DNA from: Prevotella sp.
GTDB taxonomy: Bacteria; Bacteroidota; Bacteroidia; Bacteroidales; Bacteroidaceae
Direction: 5' to 3'
Assembly: GCA_017428805.1 (NCBI GenBank)
Contig: JAFRQC010000006.1
Location: 1-15,656 of the forward strand
Length of the DNA: 15,656 nucleotides
Under the pieces are notes generated by a model that saw nothing but the letters and a program-made list of their open reading frames with translations, was not told the origin of the DNA and did not search any database. Of the stretch, positions 5,592 to 12,337 are shown piece by piece; within the stretch, counting starts at the first letter, position 1; each line of letters opens with the position of its first letter. The translations under genes and the position numbers were made by a program.

Positions 5592-6335
5592 ATGAAAAAA
5601 TCATCACTGAGGCCCATCGCCTTACTTTTCACATTCCTCTTTGCGCTCACCGCTTCGGCACAGCTGAAGACCGACGAGTTCACTACGAAGAGCGGTAAGA
5701 AAATCACCATCACCTGCATCAAGCACGCCAGCATGGAGATCAACTACAACGGCGTCGAGATCGAAGTAGACCCCGTGGGCATGTGGCTCAAGCCCGAGAC
5801 CGACTACGCCACCTTCCCCAAGGCCAACATCATCCTCGTCACCCACGAGCATAAAGACCACTTCGACCGTGCCGCCATCCACGAGATCCGCACTCCCGCC
5901 ACGAGCATCTACGTGAACCAGGCCGTATTCGGACACTTCCGCAACGGACTCGTCATGCAGAATGGCGACGTGCGCAAATACGCGTCCGACATCACCATCG
6001 AGGCGGTGCCTGCCTACAACACCACACCCGAGCACCAGCAGTTCCACCCCAAGGGACGTGACAACGGCTACATCCTCACACTCGACGGCTTCCGCATCTA
6101 CATCGCCGGTGACACTGAGGACATCCCCGAGATGGCAGACATCAAGGACATCGACGTCGCCTTCCTGCCCTGCAACCAGCCCTACACAATGACCGTAGAT
6201 CAGTGTGTGAACGCTGCGAAGATCATCAAACCCAAGGTGCTCTTCCCCTACCACTACAACGACACGCCTGTACACAAGATCTCCATGGCGCTCGCCGGCA
6301 GTGGCATCGACGTCCGCATCCGCAACTACAAATAA
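5592..6335 (+). CDS. Exported metallo-beta-lactamase-fold hydrolase
   Basis: A 247-residue MBL-fold protein of the UlaG/YcbL-like single-domain kind ('L-ascorbate-6-P lactonase-like' in many annotations). A signal peptide (1-23, 'LTASA|Q') sends it to the periplasm. Metal ligands are visible: His85-Glu-His87-Lys-Asp89-His90 ('THEHKDHF'), Asp174 in 'AGDTED' and His221 in 'FPYHYND'. His45 ('KHASMEI') is typical of this subgroup. His152 in 'FHPKGRDNGY' is another candidate ligand. It starts 6 bases after the kinase stop, so the two are co-transcribed. It could act on the ligand sensed by the kinase or on an envelope substrate; that is inference. The enzyme looks intact and its substrate is unknown. 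The gene ends at a strong bidirectional terminator. Confidence 0.88.
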   Translation: MKKSSLRPIALLFTFLFALTASAQLKTDEFTTKSGKKITITCIKHASMEINYNGVEIEVDPVGMWLKPETDYATFPKANIILVTHEHKDHFDRAAIHEIRTPATSIYVNQAVFGHFRNGLVMQNGDVRKYASDITIEAVPAYNTTPEHQQFHPKGRDNGYILTLDGFRIYIAGDTEDIPEMADIKDIDVAFLPCNQPYTMTVDQCVNAAKIIKPKVLFPYHYNDTPVHKISMALAGSGIDVRIRNYK

Positions 6336-6336
6336 A

Positions 6337-6378
6337 AAAAAGAAACGGGGCTCGCCATTACGAACCCCGTTTCTTTTT
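6337..6378. terminator. Bidirectional intrinsic terminator between convergent operons
   Basis: AAAAAGAAACGGGG (6337-6350) pairs perfectly with CCCCGTTTCTTTTT (6365-6378), a 14-bp stem with a 14-base loop whose TCG (6352-6354) and CGA (6361-6363) can pair further. The stem is U-rich on its 3' side in both directions. It starts 2 bases after the MBL-fold stop and ends 5 bases from the OmpA lipoprotein stop, so it serves both. Confidence 0.95.
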
Positions 6379-6383
6379 AATCT

Positions 6384-7238
6384 TTAATCATTGTCTGGAG
6401 CCTGTCCGATCAGATCCATAAACTCATCAAGCTTCGGCGTGATGATAATCTGCGTGCGGCGGTTACGCTGCTTGCCAACCTCCGTGTCATTAGGAGCGAT
6501 GGGGTTGTACTCACCACGGCCACCAGCGGTCAGACGCTTAGGATCCACACCGTAGTCGTTCTGCAGGGCCTGTACCACTGAAGAAGCACGGAGGGTGGAG
6601 AGATCCCAGTTGTTGCGGATGTTCGTCTTCTTGATGGGCACATTGTCCGTGTTACCCTCGATGAGCACGTCGTAGTCCTTGTAGTCCTTAATGATCTTAG
6701 CGATCTTCGACAGTGTCTCGGCGGCACGGCTGTTGATCTCGTATGAACCGCTCTTATAGAGCATATTGTCGGCCAGCGAGATGTAAACCACACCCTTCAG
6801 CACCTGCACATCCACCTCCTTCAGCTCTTCCTTCGAGAGTGATCGCGTGAGGTTGTTCGTCAGCACCATGTTCAGTGAGTCGCTCTTCGACTTCACCTCC
6901 ACGAGGTGACGGATGTACTGGTTCGACTCGTTGATCTGATCCACGAGCTTCTCAATAGAGATGTTGTTCTGCGAGGCGTTCGTCAGACTCTTGTCGAGCG
7001 ACTCCTGCAGTTTGGCATACTTGTCCTCAGCGTTCTTCAGCAGCTGCTGCATACCGCGCTGCTGCTCCTCCAGGCTGGCGATGCGGGCATTCTTCGCAGC
7101 CAGGTCTTCCTTGGCAGCCTGCAGGCTCTCGGTGAGCGACTTGTTCTCTGTCTGGCAGTTCTCCAGATCCTTCTTACTGGCGCAGCTGGACAGTATCAGT
7201 CCACATGCCACAGCCATCATGATTGTACTCTTTTTCAT
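6384..7238 (-). CDS. OmpA-family peptidoglycan-binding lipoprotein
   Basis: A 284-residue lipoprotein. The signal peptide ends in a clear lipobox, LSSC with Cys19 as the lipidated residue. CASKK follows, without the acidic surface-export motif of Bacteroidetes, so it probably faces the periplasm. Residues 23-90 are a Glu/Lys/Gln-rich coiled coil and 90-140 a further helical region. Residues 145-270 are an OmpA_C/MotB-like domain with 'IEGNTDNVPI' (193-202), 'NNWDLSTLRASSVVQAL' (209-225; Asp212 is a likely diaminopimelate contact) and 'RNRRTQIII' (258-266). It would tie the outer membrane to peptidoglycan. It begins 14 bases after the rpoD stop on the same strand and is probably expressed with it. 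It lacks the OmpA beta-barrel, as expected for a YiaD/Pal-like protein. Confidence 0.92.
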   Translation of the reverse strand: MKKSTIMMAVACGLILSSCASKKDLENCQTENKSLTESLQAAKEDLAAKNARIASLEEQQRGMQQLLKNAEDKYAKLQESLDKSLTNASQNNISIEKLVDQINESNQYIRHLVEVKSKSDSLNMVLTNNLTRSLSKEELKEVDVQVLKGVVYISLADNMLYKSGSYEINSRAAETLSKIAKIIKDYKDYDVLIEGNTDNVPIKKTNIRNNWDLSTLRASSVVQALQNDYGVDPKRLTAGGRGEYNPIAPNDTEVGKQRNRRTQIIITPKLDEFMDLIGQAPDND

Positions 7239-7252
7239 AATTTGTGTTGATT

Positions 7253-8125
7253 TTAACCAAGATATTTCATCAGGATGCGGGCGTGACCGGAATCGTGAAG
7301 CTTAGTAATGCTCTTCTCGCGGATCTGACGGACGCGCTCACGGGTGAGTCCCATCTCAGCGCCGATCTCTTCGAGTCCGCGCTCCTGGCAGCCAATGCCG
7401 AAGCACTCACGCACGATCTTCAACTCACGGTCTTTGAGCACGCTGCGAAGCACGCTCTCCAAGTCATTGGTCAACGATTCGTAATCGACCTGTTTGTCGG
7501 TACGGCTGTCGTCGCCAGAACTCAGGAGGTCTGCCATCGAGTTGTCGTCGTCCTCACCGAAGGGGGCGTCGATACTCATGTGGTGACTGTCGGCCTTTGC
7601 CGTCTGTTCAATCTTTGCTTCATCAATCTGTGTCAGTTCCGCCAGCTCAGTCACTGAGGGGCGGCGCTGGTGAATCTGTTCGAAACGGTTGATTTCCTGA
7701 TTGATCTTGCTCAGTGCGCCGCTCTGATTGAGAGGGAGTCGCACGATACGGCTCTGCTCAGCGATGGCCTGGAGGATGCTCTGACGGATCCACCAGACGG
7801 CATAGGAAATGAATTTGAAACCACGCGTCTCGTCAAATTTCTCAGCAGCCTTCACCAGTCCGATGTTGCCCTCGTCGATAAGGTCGGTAAGCGTCAAACC
7901 CTGGTGCTGGTATTGCTTGGCCACTGAGACGACGAAGCGGAGGTTGGCTGTGACCAGACGCTCCTTGGCTTTTTCGCCCTCAGGACCACCCTTGCGGATA
8001 GCCTGCGCCAGTTCGATTTCCTCCTCGATGGTCACGAGGGGCTGACGACCGATCTCAACGAGGTACTTGTCAAGGGCCTCACTCGAACGGTTGGTAATGC
8101 TTTTTTGAATCTTTAATTGCCTCAT
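7253..8125 (-). CDS. rpoD: Primary sigma factor RpoD/SigA (short Bacteroidetes type)
   Basis: A 290-residue sigma-70 factor beginning with the Bacteroidetes-typical 'MRQLKIQKSITNRSSEALDKYL' and lacking region 1.1, as primary sigma factors of this phylum do. Region 2 runs about 54-128 with 'NLRFVVSVAKQYQ', 'LIDEGNIGLVKAAEKFD' and the -10 reading 'FISYAVWWIRQSILQAIAEQ'. Region 3 follows from 'RIVRLPLN' to about 210, with an acidic stretch at 190-210. Region 4 (222-280) ends in the helix-turn-helix 'LEEIGAEMGLTRERVRQIRE'. It should direct transcription from the TTTG/TAnnTTTG promoters seen in this window. ATG 8125 was preferred over a longer in-frame start at 8197 because it begins the conserved sequence and lies after the -7 box. 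The OmpA lipoprotein gene follows at 14 bases. Confidence 0.95.
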   Translation of the reverse strand: MRQLKIQKSITNRSSEALDKYLVEIGRQPLVTIEEEIELAQAIRKGGPEGEKAKERLVTANLRFVVSVAKQYQHQGLTLTDLIDEGNIGLVKAAEKFDETRGFKFISYAVWWIRQSILQAIAEQSRIVRLPLNQSGALSKINQEINRFEQIHQRRPSVTELAELTQIDEAKIEQTAKADSHHMSIDAPFGEDDDNSMADLLSSGDDSRTDKQVDYESLTNDLESVLRSVLKDRELKIVRECFGIGCQERGLEEIGAEMGLTRERVRQIREKSITKLHDSGHARILMKYLG

Positions 8126-8153
8126 ATTTGTTTTGTTACTCTGAAAAAGTGCG

Positions 8154-8161
8154 CAAAGGTA
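8154..8161 (-). promoter_or_regulatory. -7 element of the rpoD promoter
   Basis: Read leftward, TACCTTTG (plus-strand CAAAGGTA) lies 28 bases before the rpoD ATG, the same box as upstream of the first DUF4230 gene. No good -33 element is seen at the expected distance; GTGC is the nearest. The spacer carries a small dyad (ACAAAA-TTC-TTTTGT, 8161-8175), and a 5-bp hairpin (GCGCT/AGCGC, 8190-8204) lies further upstream, after the GH43 stop. Confidence 0.65.
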
Positions 8162-8235
8162 CAAAATTCTTTTGTAAGTTGCACGTCTCGCGCTCAAAAA
8201 GCGCCATCTTTTACGAAAGTTTAACTATTTATGAG

Positions 8236-9891
8236 CTATTTCTCCGCCTTTTCGTAGCAGAACTCGTCGATATCGATATATCCGCCTGCCTTTTTCGTGG
8301 CGTAGTTGAAGAGGCCGAACTTGGTACCCATGAAGAAGCGGCGCCAGTCGAAGCCGAGGCGGTAGTTTTCGGTACCGATCTTTGTCCATGTAGTACCGTC
8401 GAGGCTATAGGAGAAGTTAGCGCAGTCTGCCCCGCCAAAACGACGCATACCCGTGCCCTGTCCTGGACGGAAGTCAGCATCGATGCGGAGGAAAATCTTC
8501 GTCGAGGTAAGAGGAATCTCTTCGATGACCTTTTCTTCGAAACTTGTCACTTCCTTATCACGGTCGGAAAGCTGGCAGGTCATCTCCACCATCTGGAGGG
8601 AGAGCTTCTTGCCCTTCTTCTTGATGACGAGGGCGCCTGTGTCACTGTTGAAAGCGGCCAAACCAGCACAGTCGCCGTCCTTCATCTTCGCACAGTCGAT
8701 GACAATGGAGCCAGAGCACTGCGGACCCTCCATGCGCTGGGTGAGGGTATTAGGAGCGAGGTAAAGAGTGTTGACCACGCGATTGGTTTTCAGGCGGAGG
8801 AATCCAGGACGCTCCGTGAGACTCCACGCGGCATCAATGGGATTGTGGTTCCACTGCCAGTGAAGACCGAGTTTCGACTCTGAGAAGTCGTCGGCCTTGA
8901 CGATGGCGGTCTCTGGCTGTCCAGTGACGAAAGGACGTACGGTGTCAGGCACCTTGCCGTTCTCATCGCCGAGCATCGGCCAGCCGTTGATCCAGCGACA
9001 GGGCATGACGGTGAGCACACGGCCCACGCCGCCACGGTCCTGGAAGATGATGCCGTACCAGTCGCCAGAGGGGCTGTCGACGATGGTGCCCTGAGCCTCG
9101 TAAGAGAAACCGCCGAACTCACTCTCGAGGATCACCTGCTTCTCGTATGGGCCGTGGATGTCGTCGGCACGGTAGCAAACCTCACGACGATGACGGCCTG
9201 GGGCATAGGTGTGGGAGATCATGAGGAGGTAGTATTTGCCGTCTTTCTTGATGACGCGCGAACCTTCAAGGAGGCCTTTCTCGTCTTCCTCGCGCTCGAA
9301 GATGTGCATGTAAGTGCCCTCGATGACGTCGGAGAGATCGGGCTTAAGTTCCATCAGTTCGCCCGTGCCGTAGATGACGAACACACGGCCGTCGTCGTCG
9401 AAGAACAGCGAACAGTCGTGGAAGTGGCGCATACGGGAGACGAGTTCCCAAGGACCTTCGGCCTTCTCAGCGGAGAAGATATAGGTGTCGCCCATAGCGC
9501 CCTGTTCATTAGGAGCCAGAAGGGCATAGAACTTGCCGTTGTGATATTTCAGAGAGGTGGCCCACTGTCCGCGACCGTAAGCAGTACCCTGCTGCAGGTC
9601 GTACTTCGGAGAATCGGTGAGACGGTCGAAGATGTAGCCGACGGTCTCCCAATTCTTCAGGTCCTTCGAGGCCATCACGGGAGCACCAGGCATAAGGTGC
9701 ATGGTGGTGGAAACGAGATAGAACGTGTCGCCCACACGGATCACGTCTGGATCGGGAACGTCTGCCCAAAGCATGGGGTTCTTGATAGGCGAGGTGTTGA
9801 TGGTCTCGTAATCCTCAGCGAAGGAAGTGAGAAGCGAGAAGTGAAAAGTGAAAAGTAAGGCGAAGAGCCTCAGGAAAGTTTTTTTGTTCAT
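8236..9891 (-). CDS. Secreted GH43 beta-xylosidase/alpha-L-arabinofuranosidase-like enzyme
   Basis: A 551-residue protein with a signal peptide (about 1-25, 'LLTSFA|ED'). It has an N-terminal five-bladed-propeller GH43 domain (about 35-330) and a C-terminal concanavalin-like domain (about 345-548) of the kind found in GH43 beta-xylosidases. The catalytic residues can be placed: base Asp47 in 'DVPDPDVIRVGDTFY', pKa-tuning Asp159 in 'FHDCSLFFDDDGR' and acid Glu209 in 'LLEGSRVIKKDGKYY'. 'STTMHLMPGAPVMASKDL' points to the GH43_11/12 type. It should remove terminal xylose or arabinose from hemicellulose oligosaccharides outside the cytoplasm. It is last in the leftward unit, 41 bases after the GH31 stop. 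The hydrophobic core of its signal peptide (FTFHFSLLTS) is coded by a heptad repeat. The family is sure; xylosidase versus arabinofuranosidase is open. Confidence 0.9.
   Translation of the reverse strand: MNKKTFLRLFALLFTFHFSLLTSFAEDYETINTSPIKNPMLWADVPDPDVIRVGDTFYLVSTTMHLMPGAPVMASKDLKNWETVGYIFDRLTDSPKYDLQQGTAYGRGQWATSLKYHNGKFYALLAPNEQGAMGDTYIFSAEKAEGPWELVSRMRHFHDCSLFFDDDGRVFVIYGTGELMELKPDLSDVIEGTYMHIFEREEDEKGLLEGSRVIKKDGKYYLLMISHTYAPGRHRREVCYRADDIHGPYEKQVILESEFGGFSYEAQGTIVDSPSGDWYGIIFQDRGGVGRVLTVMPCRWINGWPMLGDENGKVPDTVRPFVTGQPETAIVKADDFSESKLGLHWQWNHNPIDAAWSLTERPGFLRLKTNRVVNTLYLAPNTLTQRMEGPQCSGSIVIDCAKMKDGDCAGLAAFNSDTGALVIKKKGKKLSLQMVEMTCQLSDRDKEVTSFEEKVIEEIPLTSTKIFLRIDADFRPGQGTGMRRFGGADCANFSYSLDGTTWTKIGTENYRLGFDWRRFFMGTKFGLFNYATKKAGGYIDIDEFCYEKAEK
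9827..9857 (-). repeat. Heptad repeat coding the signal-peptide core of the GH43 enzyme
   Basis: On the + strand the units are GTGAGAA, GCGAGAA, GTGAAAA, GTGAAAA, followed by GTAAGGC. The coding strand is therefore TTTTCAC-type heptads, read as Phe-Thr-Phe-His-Phe-Ser-Leu-Leu-Thr-Ser. It is the same repeat family as at 1645-1679 in inverted orientation. Confidence 0.88.
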
Positions 9892-9912
9892 AACGATGAG
9901 TTTTTTATATCA

Positions 9913-9936
9913 AGAATTTGAGAATTAGAGAATTAT
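9913..9936 (-). repeat. Eight-base repeat at the GH31 stop codon
   Basis: The + strand units are AGAATTTG, AGAATTAG, AGAATTAT. The GH31 stop (TAA, plus-strand 9933-9935) lies in the last unit, and the array fills most of the 41-base gap to the GH43 start. The unit is unrelated to the heptads elsewhere. Confidence 0.75.
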
Positions 9937-12287
9937 AATTGGATGGTTTGCTCGTTGCCATCGTGGGAGACGGTGCGCGAGGTGCCATCAGGGAGTACGA
10001 TGGTGAACTTACGATCGAGTATCATGCCCTTATAACCACCCTGGCGCGTGCCGATGGTGAGTTGGCGGGCCTTATCGTTCCAGCGGAAGGTGATGGTGGC
10101 ATAGTAGCCTTTCTCATAATTGTAGCCGTCACCTTCGTCTTCATAGAGAGTGAACGAGCCGTCTGCACCAGGATAGACGCGGATCTCGAGGTTGTCCCAA
10201 GATTTCTCGCCCACGTACTGCATCTCAGGACCGAGGGGCAGGATGCTGCCAGCACGCACGAACATCGGCACACGGTTGAGAGTGGTGGTAAGGGTGACGG
10301 TCTGCCCGCCCTTATATGCCTTATTCGTCCAGAAATCATACCACATAGCGCCCTTCGGCAGATATTTCGTGGCAGTCTTCGTTTCTTTCCAATCCACTAC
10401 TGTCTCCTGACTATTGTCTCCTGACTCCTTTTTCCTATCCCACCCTGTCATGGCATCGGTGCGGACAATCTTCTCCTCCGTGTACTGAGGGTCGAGGATG
10501 GGGGCAGCAAGAATGCTACGACCAAACATGAATTCGTCGGCGATGTCCCACACCTTACGGTCGGCGGCGAAGTCGCTGAACAAAGGACGGAGGTAACTTT
10601 CGTTGTTGGAGGTTACCTGCCAGGCAGTACTATATAAATAAGGTATCAGACGATAACGCAGACGAATCTGCTGTTCGATAGCATCATATACGGGTTCGCC
10701 TTTCTTACCGAACTGCCAGATCTCACGGGGGGCATCAGCACCGTGACTGCGGAAGACAGGACAGAAGAGGCCGTACTGCATCCAACGCACGTAGAGTTCC
10801 TGGAACTGCGGGTTCTTCGGGGCAGAACCAGGGCCACGGGTGTTGTAGGCATTACAGAAGAAACCGCCAATATCTGTATTGAAATTAGGATCGCCTGTCA
10901 GCGAGAAGCTCAGTCCTGCGGGCACCTGCTTGCGGAGCATATCCCAAGAGGAGTTCACGTCGCCGCTCCACATGTTAGAGCCGTAGTGCTGCTGACCTGC
11001 AAAGGCCGAGCGCGTCATAATGAAGACACGCTTTTCCTCCCCCACCTTACGTTGGGCCTGATAAACGCCACGGACGGTTTCCAAGGGGAAGGCATTACGG
11101 AGTTGACGCCAGGTGCCGCCAGTGACGGGATGGGCGTAGTCGGACTCACGGGGATTGAAGAAATCGGGATCAGTGGAGTCCATCCACCAAGCATCGGTGC
11201 CATAGTCATAGAGACGCTTCAGGTGTTTCCAGTAAATATCACGGGCCACGGGACTGAAAGCATCATAGACCTTCACGCCAGAGGGATAATCCATACGTGG
11301 GGGCCAGATATGCGAGAGTCCGCTCTGTGGCCATGTCTCGATAGGCAACAGAAGACCTTTCTCATTGAGTTCGCGGAACTGCTGTGTCTGCGGGCCGAAA
11401 CTTGCCCAGATGGAAATCATAAAATGGGCATGCTTGGCATGGACGTTCTTAATCAGCTGCGGGCCAGTGGCAAAGTCCTCCGAGAGGAAATCCATAGCGT
11501 TCCACAGATAGTTGGATCCCCAGTACTGCCAGTCTTGGATGATGCCGTCGAGGGGCACCTGCAAGGCACGGTACTGATCAACGATGCTCTCCGTTTCCGC
11601 AGCACTCTTATAGCGTTCCTTCGACTGCCAGAAACCGTAGGTCCAGAGGGGGAACATAGGCACATCGCCAGAGAGGTGACGCATCTGGGCGATGACCCCA
11701 TCGGCAGAGCCGCCGTACATGAAGTAATAGTCGATACCATTGCCTGCCTCAGATGTAAAGGTCATACCATTGGCATCGTCATCAAACTGCGTGGGTGAAT
11801 AGTTCTCCCAGTAGAGACCCCAGCCCTTCACGGACTGCAAGACATTCTGGAAATCCTCGAGATTTGACTGTTCCATACGCTTGTGCTCGCCACGACGGTT
11901 CATCTTACCGTTCTGAATCGTGCCGAGGCCGTAAATGGCCTCATCCTTATCGAGGAGGAATGTCTGGCTCACCTTGAATTCTTCCAGGTTCTGCCGGATG
12001 GTACTCCACCCCTGTTCACGCAGAAGCACACGACCTTTGGCGGTGCAGAACGTAAAGCTCATCATGGCAGGATCGTACTTGACGATGAGTTCACTGCTTT
12101 TCCAAGTGTTGCCCTGTTGTATGACCTCCACCTGCTCAGGCTTGGCGGTAATCACCAGGCTCTTCGTAGGCTGGCCCTTCACGATGTGTACGATACTTGG
12201 TGTGAAGAACTCTATCTTCACGTCTGGTTGTGCCAGCACTGCGACGGTCGTGAGGCAGGCGGCAAATAGGAACAAGAACCTCTTCAT
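9933..12287 (-). CDS. Secreted GH31 alpha-xylosidase-like glycosidase
   Basis: A 784-residue GH31 enzyme. A signal peptide (1-19, 'VAVLA|Q') sends it out of the cytoplasm; Cys11 falls too early for a convincing lipobox. A beta-sandwich N-terminal domain (about 20-220) precedes the catalytic barrel. That holds 'LDGIIQDWQYWG', the nucleophile Asp370 in 'DAWWMDSTDPD', the acid/base Asp443 in 'MWSGDVNSSWDMLRKQ' and 'FRSHGADAPREIWQFG'. C-terminal beta domains follow, with 'YLPKGAMWYDFWT'. The Arg-His/PREIW pattern favours alpha-xylosidase over alpha-glucosidase activity, as used on xyloglucan. Asp373 stands where many GH31 enzymes have Glu, probably a subgroup feature. A 14-base tandem repeat adds a polar loop near residues 620-630. 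It lies 34 bases after the dehydrogenase stop and 41 before GH43. The specificity is inferred. Confidence 0.9.
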   Translation of the reverse strand: MKRFLFLFAACLTTVAVLAQPDVKIEFFTPSIVHIVKGQPTKSLVITAKPEQVEVIQQGNTWKSSELIVKYDPAMMSFTFCTAKGRVLLREQGWSTIRQNLEEFKVSQTFLLDKDEAIYGLGTIQNGKMNRRGEHKRMEQSNLEDFQNVLQSVKGWGLYWENYSPTQFDDDANGMTFTSEAGNGIDYYFMYGGSADGVIAQMRHLSGDVPMFPLWTYGFWQSKERYKSAAETESIVDQYRALQVPLDGIIQDWQYWGSNYLWNAMDFLSEDFATGPQLIKNVHAKHAHFMISIWASFGPQTQQFRELNEKGLLLPIETWPQSGLSHIWPPRMDYPSGVKVYDAFSPVARDIYWKHLKRLYDYGTDAWWMDSTDPDFFNPRESDYAHPVTGGTWRQLRNAFPLETVRGVYQAQRKVGEEKRVFIMTRSAFAGQQHYGSNMWSGDVNSSWDMLRKQVPAGLSFSLTGDPNFNTDIGGFFCNAYNTRGPGSAPKNPQFQELYVRWMQYGLFCPVFRSHGADAPREIWQFGKKGEPVYDAIEQQIRLRYRLIPYLYSTAWQVTSNNESYLRPLFSDFAADRKVWDIADEFMFGRSILAAPILDPQYTEEKIVRTDAMTGWDRKKESGDNSQETVVDWKETKTATKYLPKGAMWYDFWTNKAYKGGQTVTLTTTLNRVPMFVRAGSILPLGPEMQYVGEKSWDNLEIRVYPGADGSFTLYEDEGDGYNYEKGYYATITFRWNDKARQLTIGTRQGGYKGMILDRKFTIVLPDGTSRTVSHDGNEQTIQL
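10401..10426 (-). repeat. Duplicated 12-base unit inside the GH31 gene
   Basis: TGTCTCCTGACT occurs at 10401-10412 and again at 10415-10426, a 14-base period. On the coding strand it gives the polar stretch ESGDNSQETV between the catalytic part and the 'YLPKG' beta domain, probably an exposed loop. The frame is kept. Confidence 0.85.
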
Positions 12288-12303
12288 GAACTGTATCTTA
12301 AAG

Positions 12304-12337
12304 TTTTAATTTTTTAATTCTTTAATTTTTAAATTTT
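12304..12337 (-). repeat. A/T-rich repeat at the dehydrogenase stop codon
   Basis: TTTTAATT occurs twice in a row (12304-12319), then C, then TTTAATTT and related A/T units to 12337. It fills most of the gap between the dehydrogenase and GH31 genes. It codes the last residues of the dehydrogenase (Lys-Phe-Lys-Asn-stop). It may simply be AT-rich spacer sequence, but it follows the pattern of the other junction repeats. Confidence 0.5.

Noticed and set aside
5622..6275. Leftward 217-codon open frame opposite the MBL-fold gene
   Set aside because: Val/Asp/Gly/His-rich shadow typical of the complement of a GC-rich gene; the other strand has a signal peptide and metal ligands.
8126..8197. In-frame 24-residue extension of RpoD
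   Set aside because: It overlaps the -7 box, and 'MRQLKI' is the family's normal start.
10743..11798. Rightward 351-codon open frame inside the GH31 gene
   Set aside because: Antisense to the GH31 catalytic core, where the nucleophile and acid/base are plainly coded on the other strand.
12255..12287. GH31 enzyme as a lipoprotein through Cys11
   Set aside because: The hydrophobic stretch before Cys11 is too short and continues past it to a good signal peptidase I site (VAVLA|Q).
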